A DNA stretch of 64,000 nucleotides from Streptomyces sp. NBC_01016 (GTDB lineage Bacteria > Actinomycetota > Actinomycetes > Streptomycetales > Streptomycetaceae), in NCBI RefSeq assembly GCF_026341035.1, contig NZ_JAPEOQ010000002.1, positions 3,720,001 to 3,784,000 on the forward strand. Reading direction: 5' to 3'. Made by a program: the position numbers and the translations under genes. The notes under the pieces are model-generated. The model was given only the letters and a program-made list of their open reading frames with translations. It did not search any database and had not been told where the DNA came from. Below are positions 9,268 to 16,923 of this stretch, piece after piece. Positions within the stretch are counted from its first letter, which is position 1; every line of letters begins with the position of its first letter.

Positions 9268-9642
9268 ATGAGCATCCAGGAGAGCCGCCGCCCCCGTTCC
9301 GCTCCGGCCCAGGAATCCGCCCCGGCCCAGGAGCCGCTGTGGCGCCATGTCGTCGGCGGGGTGCTGCGGCGGCGCAGGCGGGCGCAGGGGCGGACGTTGC
9401 AGGACGTGGCGGACGTCGCCGGGATCTCGATGCCCTACCTGTCGGAGATCGAGCGTGGCCGCAAGGAGGCCTCGTCGGAGATGCTGGCAGCCGTGGCAGG
9501 TGCGCTCGGGCTCGGGCTCGTCGACGTACTCGTCCTCGCGCAGGGGGAGTTGGCGCAGGCGGTGCGGCCGGTCCGGCTGGTCTCCACGACCGGCGTGACC
9601 TCAGGCCAGGGCTCGCGGGGCACCGTCTGCCTCGCCGCCTGA
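9268..9642 (+). CDS. XRE-family regulator of ClgR/PopR type with C-terminal LAA
   Basis: DNA-binding protein of 124 residues. A Cro/C1-type helix-turn-helix covers about residues 28-85: VLRRRRRAQGRTLQDVADVA, then GISMPYLSEIERGRKEASSE. This wording is close to ClgR and PopR, activators of clpP genes in Streptomyces. The last residues are VCLAA. ClgR and PopR are known ClpP substrates recognised through C-terminal alanines, so this protein may be turned over in the same way (inference). The N-terminal 25 residues are Ala/Pro-rich with repeats of PAQE. No clp gene is in the window. The ATG at 9268 gives the shortest sensible N-terminus; the ribosome site is weak. Confidence 0.85.
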   Translation: MSIQESRRPRSAPAQESAPAQEPLWRHVVGGVLRRRRRAQGRTLQDVADVAGISMPYLSEIERGRKEASSEMLAAVAGALGLGLVDVLVLAQGELAQAVRPVRLVSTTGVTSGQGSRGTVCLAA

Positions 9643-9649
9643 GGCGGGC

Positions 9650-10051
9650 TCAGCCCTCTTCGAGGCCCTCTTCGAGGCCCTCTTCGAGGTGGCGCCGCAG
9701 CACAGGGACGTGGCTGTGCTCGATGTCCTTCACCGACGTCACGAGCGTCACCCGCCCGTGCCCGGCCAGCTCGCGCACGCGGTCCACGAGTTCGGCGCGC
9801 TCCGGTTCGGCGAGCTCCGCCGCGTAGCGCTCGGCGAACGTGTCGTACCGGTCCGCCTTGTCCTCGTGGTACCAGGAGCGCAGCTCCCTCGACGGCGCGA
9901 TGTCCTTCAGCCACGCGTCGACATCGGCGCGCTCCTTCGAGATGCCGCGCGGCCAGAGCCGGTCGACCAGCAGGCGGGTGCCGTCGGCCGGGGCGGGCGG
10001 GTCGTAGACCCGGCGGACGGCGAAGGGGCCGGAGCCATGATGCTCGGTCAT
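9650..10051 (-). CDS. DUF488-family protein
   Basis: DUF488 protein of 133 residues, function unknown. Signatures are RRVYDPP near the start, LLVDRLWPRGISKERADVD, WLKDIAPSRELR and LVTSVKDIEHSHVPVLR. The ATG at 10051 removes a short upstream extension (alternative ATG at 10087). The C-terminus ends in LEEGLEEGLEEG, coded by three exact copies of a 12-bp unit, which is unusual and may vary between strains. It is convergent with the XRE gene, with 7 bp between stops. Confidence 0.85.
   Translation of the reverse strand: MTEHHGSGPFAVRRVYDPPAPADGTRLLVDRLWPRGISKERADVDAWLKDIAPSRELRSWYHEDKADRYDTFAERYAAELAEPERAELVDRVRELAGHGRVTLVTSVKDIEHSHVPVLRRHLEEGLEEGLEEG
9654..9689. repeat. Three exact tandem copies of a 12-bp unit
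   Basis: The unit CCCTCTTCGAGG is repeated three times without change at 9654-9665, 9666-9677 and 9678-9689. It lies at the 3' end of the DUF488 gene and stays in frame, so copy-number changes would alter only the length of the acidic tail. Confidence 0.9.
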
Positions 10052-10178
10052 GGACCCATTGTGCTGCTTTCCTCCGCTTTGCGTCATTGGGTGCGTTGGT
10101 GCGCCGGAGCGCGCCCGGTGTCAGCCGTTCGGCTCACGCGCGATGGCGGAGCCCGGCGTTCCGTAGCGACAGTCGAGC

Positions 10179-10805
10179 ATGACCCAAGCACCGTACGACC
10201 CGCAGACTCCCCACCGGACGCCCGGCGGTGACGCCCCGCAGGGGCAGGGCCCGCTCGGCAGACTCGCCCAATCCGCCTGGCAGGCCGTGCTGCTCATGGG
10301 TGTCGCCTCGGTGATCCTCGGGGTGCTCGTCCTGGTCTGGCCGGGCGTCTCGCTGCGCGTGGCGGGTGTTCTGTTCGGCGTGTATCTGCTGGTGAGCGGC
10401 ATCTTCCAGCTCGTCGCCGCGTTCGGCACGCACGCGACGGCCGGGATGCGCGTCATCGGCTTCATCAGCGGCGCCCTGTCGGTGCTGCTGGGCCTGTTCT
10501 GTTTCCGCGATGCGATGGAGTCGACGCTGCTGCTCGCTCTGTGGATCGGCATCGGCTGGCTGTTCCGCGGCATCACGCAGACCGTCGCCGCGGCCTCCGA
10601 CCCCGCGATGCCCACCCGCGGCTGGCAGATCTTCCTCGGCGTCATCACCGCGCTCGCCGGTGTCGTCCTGATCGTGTCGCCGTTCGAGACGCTCGCCGTC
10701 CTCACGCTGGTCACCGGCATCTGGCTGCTCGTGGTCGGCGTCGTGGAGATCGGCACGTCGTTCGCGGTGCGCAAGCGGGCGAAGGACATCCCGGCCGGGG
10801 TGTGA
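10179..10805 (+). CDS. HdeD/DUF308-family membrane protein
   Basis: Integral membrane protein of 208 residues with six hydrophobic segments in three pairs, as in DUF308/HdeD proteins. The repeated elements GVASVILGVLVLVWPGVSLR, FISGALSVLLGLFCF and ITALAGVVLIVSPF show the internal repeat. E. coli HdeD is tied to acid resistance, but here the role is unknown. The first ~30 residues are hydrophilic and Pro/Gly-rich. No strong ribosome site precedes the ATG at 10179. It ends before a strong terminator shared with the convergent permease gene. Confidence 0.88.
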   Translation: MTQAPYDPQTPHRTPGGDAPQGQGPLGRLAQSAWQAVLLMGVASVILGVLVLVWPGVSLRVAGVLFGVYLLVSGIFQLVAAFGTHATAGMRVIGFISGALSVLLGLFCFRDAMESTLLLALWIGIGWLFRGITQTVAAASDPAMPTRGWQIFLGVITALAGVVLIVSPFETLAVLTLVTGIWLLVVGVVEIGTSFAVRKRAKDIPAGV

Positions 10806-10826
10806 CCGGAACCGCAGCCACGTAAC

Positions 10827-10873
10827 GCATACGGCGAGGGCCCCGCTGAAGCAGCGGGGCCCTCGCCGTATGC
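10827..10873. terminator. Bidirectional hairpin terminator
   Basis: Perfect 21-bp arms (10827-10847 and 10853-10873) surround the loop GAAGC. It sits between the convergent HdeD-like (ends 10805) and ABC-2-like (ends 10892) genes and should stop transcription from both sides. There is no long T tract, as is common in this genus. Confidence 0.85.
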
Positions 10874-10891
10874 GGGGTGGGGGAGTGCGCC

Positions 10892-11956
10892 TCAGACGCC
10901 CACGGCCTCCTCCAGCTCCTCTTCCTGTTCCTGGTCGCGCGCGGCCTCCCGCTTGTGCTTGTGCGCGGGGGCCGGCTCGACGGCCGCCGGAGTGTGGCGT
11001 CGGCGCTCGGCGAGGCCCGCCACCGTGATCATGGCCGCGCCCACGAGCAGCCAGGCCACGAGCGTCCAGATGTTGCGGGCCAGATCGTGCTGGCCGAAGT
11101 AGAGGAGGCTGCGGGCGCCCTCGACGTACCCCGCGCCGTTCCAGAAGCTGTGCAGGCTCCCGAAGAAGCCGTTCTGCAGCTCGGGCCGGAAGATCCCGCC
11201 GGAGCTGGTGAAGTTCAGCATCACGAACAGCACCATCACGCCGAGCGTCGTCCACTTCTTCAGGAACGTGTGCAGTCCTACGCCGATCAGCAGGACGCCC
11301 GCCGAATACAGCCACGTCATGCCCCACAGGCCCCACAGGTGGGTGTGCGCCAGGTGGAAGACGGGTCCCGCGAACGCCGCGCCGATCAGGCTGACCACGC
11401 CGGACGCGCCGACGACGAGCAGGGCACGGGTGCGCATCCGCAGCACGCCGCCCGCGCCGCCGATCACCGCGACCGAGGCGTACGAGCCGATGCTGACCGC
11501 CACGAGCAGGAAGAACAGGCCCTGCCCCGTCGGGTCGTCGTCCACCGAGGGCACCACGTCGGTCACCTTCAGGGGCGCGCCCTGCTCGGCGGCGACCGGC
11601 GTGAAGATCTTCTGGACGACGGAGACGGTGGTGTCGGACCCGGCCGAGGCCACGACGAGTTCGGGCTTGTCGCCGAGTACGTAGGCGCCGTCGATGTCCC
11701 GGGTCTCGAGCTGGTCGACCGCGGTGGAACGGGAGGTGAGCGTGCGGACGTCGAGCGCGTCGCCCGCCTTGTCCTTCACTGTCTGAGCGAAGACCTTCGC
11801 CTCCGGGCCCGAGCCGACGACGGCGATCGGCAGATGGTGCGGCTCGGGCGAGGCGAAGGCGCCGAGATAGGCGAGGCCCATGCCGACGCACATCAGGAGC
11901 GGGGTGAGCAGATGCGTCAGAACGTGGCGCAGCGCAGGTTCGCGCGTGCCGCTCAT
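10892..11956 (-). CDS. ABC-2-like / YhgE-Pip-type membrane protein
   Basis: Membrane protein of 354 residues: an N-terminal anchor (LLTPLLMCVGMGLAYLGAF), an outside domain of about 125 residues, then five or so transmembrane segments, and a charged tail of repeated Glu/Lys. This layout matches ABC-2 permease/YhgE-Pip-like exporters. No ATPase gene lies next to it. The ATG at 11956 has GGAGGT at 11963-11968; a GTG at 11971 is a less likely start. The promoter region carries three TACAAC half sites. An export role is likely; the substrate is unknown. Confidence 0.82.
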   Translation of the reverse strand: MSGTREPALRHVLTHLLTPLLMCVGMGLAYLGAFASPEPHHLPIAVVGSGPEAKVFAQTVKDKAGDALDVRTLTSRSTAVDQLETRDIDGAYVLGDKPELVVASAGSDTTVSVVQKIFTPVAAEQGAPLKVTDVVPSVDDDPTGQGLFFLLVAVSIGSYASVAVIGGAGGVLRMRTRALLVVGASGVVSLIGAAFAGPVFHLAHTHLWGLWGMTWLYSAGVLLIGVGLHTFLKKWTTLGVMVLFVMLNFTSSGGIFRPELQNGFFGSLHSFWNGAGYVEGARSLLYFGQHDLARNIWTLVAWLLVGAAMITVAGLAERRRHTPAAVEPAPAHKHKREAARDQEQEEELEEAVGV

Positions 11957-11990
11957 GAGCAGGACCTCCACGGTCGAATCGGTTGGCTTT

Positions 11991-12021
11991 TACAACTCTG
12001 GGAGCAGTTGTACTCTACAAC
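11991..12021. promoter_or_regulatory. Three-half-site operator upstream of the permease
   Basis: TACAAC (11991-11996), GTTGTA (12007-12012) and TACAAC (12016-12021) form two overlapping dyads. One has 6-bp arms and a 3-bp spacer (12007-12021); the other has 7-bp arms, TACAACT/AGTTGTA, 8 bp apart. It lies 35 bp before the permease start. Such arrays are typical for TetR-like repressors of export genes, but no regulator gene is next to it. Confidence 0.6.
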
Positions 12022-12085
12022 CATGGAGAGGGTCGGAAGTCCCTGAGCGGGTGTGACCATGGACACCCGGAAGTGAAGCGGCAGG

Positions 12086-12583
12086 TCAGGCGGGGCGTGA
12101 CAGGGGACGGCCCGCGGCGGCGTGCGCCGGTGGCGCGGACTCTTTGGCGTCGCCGTTCTCATACGTCCGAAGGCGCTCGCGCAGCGCGTTCATGCGCAGG
12201 CTCGTCTCGTACAGATAGCGGACCTTCGTCCGCATCATCCACGGCTCGATCGGCTTCACCACGTAGTCGGCGACGCCGAGCTCGAAGGCCCTGGCGGCGA
12301 GCTTGGTGTCCTGGCCCGCGCCGGTGATCAGCATGATCGGTATGTCCTGCGTCTGTTCGAGGCGCGTCATGTAGTGCGCGACCTCGAAGCCGCCGACGTC
12401 GGGCATCAGCACGTCGAGCAGGACCAGGCCGATGCCGCCGCGCAGGACGGTCTTGAGTGCGTCGTCCCCGGTCTGGGCCCGGACGATCGGATAGCCGAGC
12501 GGAGCCAGCGCACTCTCCATCGCGAAGAGGGTGTCGTCCCGGTCGTCGACGACGAGGATCCTCGGCCGTGCAGCGGTGGGCAT
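12086..12583 (-). CDS. Single-domain response regulator (receiver only)
   Basis: CheY-like receiver protein of 165 residues with acidic pocket VVDDRDD near residue 11, phospho-acceptor Asp in LLDVLMPD near 57, Thr in MLITGAG and Lys in YVVKPIEP. After the receiver there is a short coiled tail, TSLRMNALRERLRTYE, and no DNA-binding domain, so it likely passes a signal by protein contact. The ATG at 12583 has AGGGGAGG upstream; a longer form from 12631 lacks support. No histidine kinase is next to it. Confidence 0.88.
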   Translation of the reverse strand: MPTAARPRILVVDDRDDTLFAMESALAPLGYPIVRAQTGDDALKTVLRGGIGLVLLDVLMPDVGGFEVAHYMTRLEQTQDIPIMLITGAGQDTKLAARAFELGVADYVVKPIEPWMMRTKVRYLYETSLRMNALRERLRTYENGDAKESAPPAHAAAGRPLSRPA

Positions 12584-12649
12584 CGCGGGGCGCCTCCCCT
12601 CGTCGGCACCGACAGCATATGCCCGAATCAACGGGAGGGAAGGGCTCGC

Positions 12650-12808
12650 TCAGTCCTCTCCGCGCACCAGATTCCAGTCCGTGTCACGGTCGTTGGCGTC
12701 ACCAGAGGGCTCGCGTCCGTCGCGCCGCGCGGCCCTGCAGGTGCGGATCCTGCCCTTGACCTCGCGCTTGGTCTCTGCGGGGTACGGAGCGCGCTCCTTT
12801 GTGTTCAT
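12650..12808 (-). CDS. Small basic hypothetical protein (52 residues)
   Basis: A short reading frame begins with ATG at 12808 and ends at 12650. It starts MNTKERAPYPAETKREVKGR and ends DTDWNLVRGED. A GGAGAGG sequence lies about 10 bp upstream. The protein is strongly charged, basic first and acidic last. I recognise no family. The ribosome site, the palindrome 16 bp upstream and a position beside the response regulator make it plausible. Confidence 0.5.
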   Translation of the reverse strand: MNTKERAPYPAETKREVKGRIRTCRAARRDGREPSGDANDRDTDWNLVRGED

Positions 12809-12823
12809 GATCGGATCCCTCTC

Positions 12824-12850
12824 CGACCGATATCCGATGGATTTCGGTCG
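12824..12850. promoter_or_regulatory. Near-perfect 27-bp dyad before the small ORF
   Basis: CGACCGA, T and ATCC (12824-12835) face GGAT, T and TCGGTCG (12839-12850) around GAT; 11 of 12 arm positions pair. It is 16 bp upstream of the small ORF start at 12808, so it could be an operator or an mRNA hairpin near the ribosome site. A direct repeat CTGTAGACG follows at 12858-12866 and 12870-12878. Confidence 0.55.
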
Positions 12851-12919
12851 AGTTCGGCTGTAGACGGTTCTGTAGACGCCACGTTCGGGGCTGCTCTGCG
12901 CGCCTTCTCGGCGGCCGGC

Positions 12920-13321
12920 TCAGTCGGTCTTCGGCGCCGGACGCGCGGCGCAGTGCGTCGCGAACGGATGCCCGGCCGGGTCGGAGTACAGGCGCATCTC
13001 GTTCGGGCCGCGCGCACCACGGGTCTCCAGCGGGCGGGCGCCCAGGCCGATGAGATGGCGCTCCACCTCGTCGAGGTTCTCCTGGTCCACCACGAAGTCG
13101 AGATGGGCCTGCTGCGAGTCGTCGGGGCGCGGCCAGCTGGGCGGGGCGGCGTTCAGATCGCGGCGGAAGGCCATGCGCATGCCCTGCTCGCCGACGATGT
13201 CGATGCGGTTGCTGCCGGGCAGTGTCTCGATCTCGCCGCCCAGCAACGTTTGGTAGAACTCGGCCAGTTCCTCGGGTTCCGCACAGTCCAGAACCAGCAC
13301 TCCAGCCCGCACCAAACTCAT
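12920..13321 (-). CDS. VOC-family (glyoxalase/bleomycin-resistance fold) protein
   Basis: Vicinal-oxygen-chelate protein of 133 residues. It begins MSLVRAGVLVLDCAEPEELA and contains FYQTLLGGEIE near 25, RMAFRRDL near 54, HLDFVV near 73 and LYSDPAGHPFATH near 115, an arrangement seen in single-unit glyoxalase/dioxygenase-like proteins. Metal ligands would be His or Glu in these motifs. The substrate is unknown. The ATG at 13321 has a strong GGAGGAGG-type site; a longer start at 13387 is not needed. It is divergent from the TPP enzyme. Confidence 0.87.
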   Translation of the reverse strand: MSLVRAGVLVLDCAEPEELAEFYQTLLGGEIETLPGSNRIDIVGEQGMRMAFRRDLNAAPPSWPRPDDSQQAHLDFVVDQENLDEVERHLIGLGARPLETRGARGPNEMRLYSDPAGHPFATHCAARPAPKTD

Positions 13322-13455
13322 GTCTCCTCCTCCGTCGCACCCCCGTGGCGCGTCGGTGCGCCGAGTACCCCGCGAGGGCGGTGCCAACCGGGTTTCCCCG
13401 GTGCCCGACTGGTCACCCGGCCTCCGGCAGTTTCCTCGAAGCGAAAGGTCCCGGC

Positions 13456-15255
13456 ATGAGCACCAAGGTCGCCGATCACGTCCTCGACCGCCTGCGCGCC
13501 TGGGGTGTGGAACAGGTCTTCGGGTATCCGGGCGACGGCATCAACGGCCTGCTCGCCGCCTGGGGACGGGCCGACAACCGGCCCGAGTTCGTGCAGGCGC
13601 GGCACGAGGAGATGGCCGCCTTCGAAGCGGTCGGCTACGCGAAGTTCAGCGGCCGCGTCGGCGTCTGCGTCGCCACGTCAGGACCCGGCGCGATCCACCT
13701 CCTGAACGGTCTGTACGACGCCAAGCTCGACCACGTACCGGTCGTCGCCATCGTCGGGCAGACCGCGCGCAGCGCCATGGGCGGCTCGTACCAGCAGGAG
13801 GTCGACCTGCACACGCTGTACAAGGACGTCGCCTCCGACTTCGTGGAGACCGTCAACGTCCCCGAGCAGCTGCCCAACGTCCTCGACCGGGCCGTCCGCA
13901 CCGCATACGCGCGCCGCGCCCCCACCGCCGTGATCATCCCGGCGGACGTGCAGGAACTCGACCACACCCCGCCCCCGCACGCGTTCAAGATGGTGCCCTC
14001 CAGCCTCGACCGCAGCTCGTGGACCGCCGAGCCCGCGCAGGAAGCGGTGGAACGGGCCGCCGAGGTGCTCAACGCGGGCGACAAGGTGGCCATCCTCGTC
14101 GGCCAGGGCGCGGCCGGCGCGAAGGACGAGGTGCGCGAGGTCGCCGAACTCCTCGGCGCCGGAGTGGCCAAGGCCCTGCTCGGCAAGGACGTGCTCTCCG
14201 ACGAACTCCCGTACGTGACCGGGGCGTCGGGCCTGCTCGGCACCCGCCCCTCCTACGAGCTGATGCGGGACTGCGACACCCTCCTCACCATCGGCTCCAG
14301 CTTCCCGTACGCGCAGTTCCTGCCCGAGTACGGCAAGGCGCGCGGCGTGCAGATCGACATCGACCCGCACATGATCGGCATGCGCTACCCGTACGAGGTG
14401 AACCTCGTCGGCGACGCCCGCGCGACGCTCAAGCGCCTGCTGCCGCTGCTGCGCCGCAACGAGGCCCGCGACTGGTTCGACGAGACCTGCGCCGGCGTCC
14501 GGCGCTGGCACGAAGTCATGGACCGCCGCGCCGGGTTGAGCGCCGACCCGATCAACCCGGAACACGTCGCCCGCGCCCTCGACCCGCTGCTCCCGGACAA
14601 CGCGATCCTCACCTCGGACTCCGGCTCCGCCGCCAACTGGTACGCCCGCCACATCACCATGCGCGGCACGATGCGCGGCTCCCTGTCCGGCACCCTCGCC
14701 ACGATGGGCTGCGGTGTCCCGTACGCGATCGGGGCCAAGTACGCCCATCCCGACCGGCCCGTCGTCGCGCTCGTCGGCGACGGTGCGATGCAGATGAACG
14801 GGCTCGCCGAACTCATCACCGCCGCCAAGTACCGGCACCGCTGGACCGATCAACGCCTCGTCGTCGGTGTGTTCAACAACCGGGACCTCAACCAGGTGAC
14901 CTGGGAGCTGCGCGCCATGGGCGGCGCGCCGTCCTTCGAGCCCTCGCAGGAGCTCCCCGACGTCGACTACGCCGCGTTCGCCCGACAGTTGGGCCTTACC
15001 GGCATCCGCGTCGAGAAGCCCGCCGACGTCACCGAGGCCTGGAGCGCGGCGCTCGCCGCGGACGGGCCCGCCGTCGTCGATTTCCGCACCGACCCGTCCG
15101 TGCCGCCGATCCCGCCGCACGCGACGTGGGAGCAGATGGAGTCCACGGCCGAGGCGATCCTCAAGGGCGACCCGCAGAGCACGCACGTGGTCAAGCAGGG
15201 CTTCAAGGCGAAGATGCAGGAGTTCATGCCGGGCGTCGGCAAGCGCGGCCACTGA
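13456..15255 (+). CDS. Thiamine-diphosphate enzyme, pyruvate oxidase/PoxB-like
   Basis: Homotetramer-type TPP enzyme of 599 residues with the three-domain layout of acetolactate synthase and PoxB. The N-terminal Pyr domain has QVFGYPGDGING and the catalytic Glu in QARHEEMAAFE. A central domain follows, and the C-terminal PP domain has VALVGDGAMQMNGLAELI and NNRDLN binding Mg-TPP. The wording is closest to pyruvate dehydrogenase (quinone)/pyruvate oxidase proteins, which convert pyruvate to acetate, with FAD bound in the central domain. Acetolactate synthase is unlikely because no small subunit is adjacent. The ATG at 13456 has GAAAGG upstream. A small hypothetical gene follows 56 bp later. 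Confidence 0.9.
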   Translation: MSTKVADHVLDRLRAWGVEQVFGYPGDGINGLLAAWGRADNRPEFVQARHEEMAAFEAVGYAKFSGRVGVCVATSGPGAIHLLNGLYDAKLDHVPVVAIVGQTARSAMGGSYQQEVDLHTLYKDVASDFVETVNVPEQLPNVLDRAVRTAYARRAPTAVIIPADVQELDHTPPPHAFKMVPSSLDRSSWTAEPAQEAVERAAEVLNAGDKVAILVGQGAAGAKDEVREVAELLGAGVAKALLGKDVLSDELPYVTGASGLLGTRPSYELMRDCDTLLTIGSSFPYAQFLPEYGKARGVQIDIDPHMIGMRYPYEVNLVGDARATLKRLLPLLRRNEARDWFDETCAGVRRWHEVMDRRAGLSADPINPEHVARALDPLLPDNAILTSDSGSAANWYARHITMRGTMRGSLSGTLATMGCGVPYAIGAKYAHPDRPVVALVGDGAMQMNGLAELITAAKYRHRWTDQRLVVGVFNNRDLNQVTWELRAMGGAPSFEPSQELPDVDYAAFARQLGLTGIRVEKPADVTEAWSAALAADGPAVVDFRTDPSVPPIPPHATWEQMESTAEAILKGDPQSTHVVKQGFKAKMQEFMPGVGKRGH

Positions 15256-15311
15256 CGTAGTTCGGGGTCCGACCTGAGACCGGTGGGGCCTTGCGGGCAG
15301 GGGGAGCGGCA

Positions 15312-15551
15312 GTGGACGCGCGGGACGCGCTGGGGGAGCGGGACGGCACGGCCGGGCAGGACGACACGGCCGGTCCGAGCTGGCCCGCGACGGCCAAGCA
15401 CCGTCTGGGATTCCGTGTATTCGGCGTGGCCGTCGGCGGGCCGTGCGCCGCAGAGAGCGATTCCGTCCTCGACGCGCTGTGCGACAACCTCCGCTCAGTG
15501 GAGGACTTCACCGACGTGCATGCGGCCGCCGACCTGTTCCGCGTGATCTGA
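15312..15551 (+). CDS. Small hypothetical protein
   Basis: Reading frame of 79 residues from a GTG with GGGGGAG at 15300-15306. The N-terminal 25 residues look disordered; the rest (HRLGFRVFGVAVGG and SVEDFTDVHAAADLFRVI) looks folded. I recognise no domain. It follows the TPP enzyme gene closely and converges on the CDF gene with a 12-bp gap. A longer start (TTG at 15291) is less likely. Confidence 0.6.
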   Translation: MDARDALGERDGTAGQDDTAGPSWPATAKHRLGFRVFGVAVGGPCAAESDSVLDALCDNLRSVEDFTDVHAAADLFRVI

Positions 15552-15563
15552 CCCGCGCCCCGC

Positions 15564-16499
15564 TCAGCGCTCATGTACCGGCTTCGGCGCGTCCACCACA
15601 TCCAGGAACACCTGATCGGCCTCGGGCCAGCGATCTCGCACCGCCCGCTTGACGCGCTCGAAGACCAGCTCCAGGCGCTCGCTCTCGATGCCGGGCGCGA
15701 GATCGACCCGCGCCGCGACCAGCGTCGAGTCCGTTCCCAGCTGCATCGTGTGCAGCGCCGCCACATTGTCGATCTCGGGCTGCTCGGCGAGGAGTTCGCG
15801 GATGCCGCGGTGCATCTCGGGGTCGCCGGCCTCGCCGATCAACTGGTCGCGGGCGCTCCTGCCGAGCCGGTACGCCACGTACACGAGCAGCACCCCGATG
15901 GAGAACGAGGCGGCCGCCTCCCACTCGATCCGCCCCGTCACCATGTGCAGCGTCATCCCACCCGCGGCGAGGAGCACGCCGATCACCGCCGTGCCGTCCT
16001 CGGCGAGGACCGTACGGAGCGCGGGGTCCGAGCCGATGCCCTCGCCCGGCTGGGTGCGCACCTGGTGCACGGCGCGGATCAGCGAGCTGCCCTCCGCGAG
16101 CAGTGCCACACCGAGGACCGCGAGCCCGGCGACGTACCCGCTGTGGGACTCCTCCTGGCCGCCCGACGTCAGCGCTTCGAACCCCTGGAAGAACGAGAAG
16201 CAGCCGCCCATCACGAAGATGCCGACGGCGGCGATCAGCGACCAGAAGAACCGCTCCTTGCCGTACCCGAACGGATGCCTGTGGTCGGCGGGCCGGCGGC
16301 TGCGCCGCAGCGCGGCCAGCAGGAACACCTCGTTGAGGCTGTCGGCCACCGAGTGCGCCGCCTCCGAGAGCAGCGCGGGTGACGCGGCGAACAGACCGCC
16401 GACGGCCTTGGCCACGGCGATCAGCAGATTGGCGGCGAGCGCCACCAGAACGGTGATCCGGGTCCGCCGGTCGTCTTCCTTGGAATTCTTCGCGGTCAC
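15564..16499 (-). CDS. Cation diffusion facilitator (CDF) metal transporter
   Basis: Membrane antiporter of 311 residues. There are six transmembrane segments, the metal-site motif SEAAHSVADSLNE in the second and another polar pair in the fifth, and a cytosolic C-terminal domain with HTMQLGTDSTLVAARVDL. It should export Zn, Co, Fe or similar ions in exchange for protons. The loop HRHPFGYGKERFFW is the usual CDF signature. The GTG at 16499 is the start. It is divergent from the small hydrophobic protein gene. Confidence 0.92.
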   Translation of the reverse strand: MTAKNSKEDDRRTRITVLVALAANLLIAVAKAVGGLFAASPALLSEAAHSVADSLNEVFLLAALRRSRRPADHRHPFGYGKERFFWSLIAAVGIFVMGGCFSFFQGFEALTSGGQEESHSGYVAGLAVLGVALLAEGSSLIRAVHQVRTQPGEGIGSDPALRTVLAEDGTAVIGVLLAAGGMTLHMVTGRIEWEAAASFSIGVLLVYVAYRLGRSARDQLIGEAGDPEMHRGIRELLAEQPEIDNVAALHTMQLGTDSTLVAARVDLAPGIESERLELVFERVKRAVRDRWPEADQVFLDVVDAPKPVHER

Positions 16500-16571
16500 G
16501 TCAACTCGCAGAGGGTGAGTGGAGTACAGGGGGAATTCTCGGGAACTCGGCGCCCCGAGGAGGTATTTACC

Positions 16572-16742
16572 GTGATTCCTGTTCTGCTGGTTCTGTTGCT
16601 CGCACTGTTGCTTTTCGGCGCGGGATTCGCCGTGAAACTGCTGTGGTGGGTGGCCATTGCCGTGCTGGTGGTGTGGCTGCTCGGATTCGTGATGCGCAGT
16701 ACGACGGCGGGTGGATCGAGGTCACGATGGTACCGGTGGTGA
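16572..16742 (+). CDS. Small hydrophobic membrane protein
   Basis: Protein of 56 residues: an almost wholly hydrophobic body (IPVLLVLLLALLLFGAGFAV, then LLWWVAIAVLVVWLLGFV) with two likely membrane helices and a basic tail ending RSRWYRW. It belongs to a short hydrophobic family common in Streptomyces and other bacteria, often induced by stress; function unknown. The GTG at 16572 has an excellent site GAGGAGGT at 16557-16564. Confidence 0.85.
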   Translation: MIPVLLVLLLALLLFGAGFAVKLLWWVAIAVLVVWLLGFVMRSTTAGGSRSRWYRW

Positions 16743-16785
16743 GTAACCGAACCAGGTATCGATAAACCCCGGGACGAAACCTTTG

Positions 16786-16841
16786 AAGTGCCGTCCGGGC
16801 CGGTGGGAATGATCCGCGAAATACCGGCCCGGACGGCACTT
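16786..16841. terminator. Long perfect hairpin after the small hydrophobic gene
   Basis: Arms 16786-16804 and 16823-16841 are exact 19-bp inverted repeats around an 18-nt loop. It starts 44 bp after the stop of the hydrophobic protein and ends 83 bp before the LLM start. Terminator is the simple reading; the large loop would also allow a structured leader for the next gene. Confidence 0.7.
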
Positions 16842-16923
16842 GTGTGGTGTCACGGCGGGTTTCCCTGCGGGGGCCTGGGTTACCCGGAAGGCCTGGCACA
16901 AACCACACCCCCGGGAGGGCGTC

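Noticed and set aside
13320..15260. 646-residue plus-strand open frame in another phase
   Set aside because: Overlaps the TPP enzyme gene in a different phase; Arg-rich with no domain.
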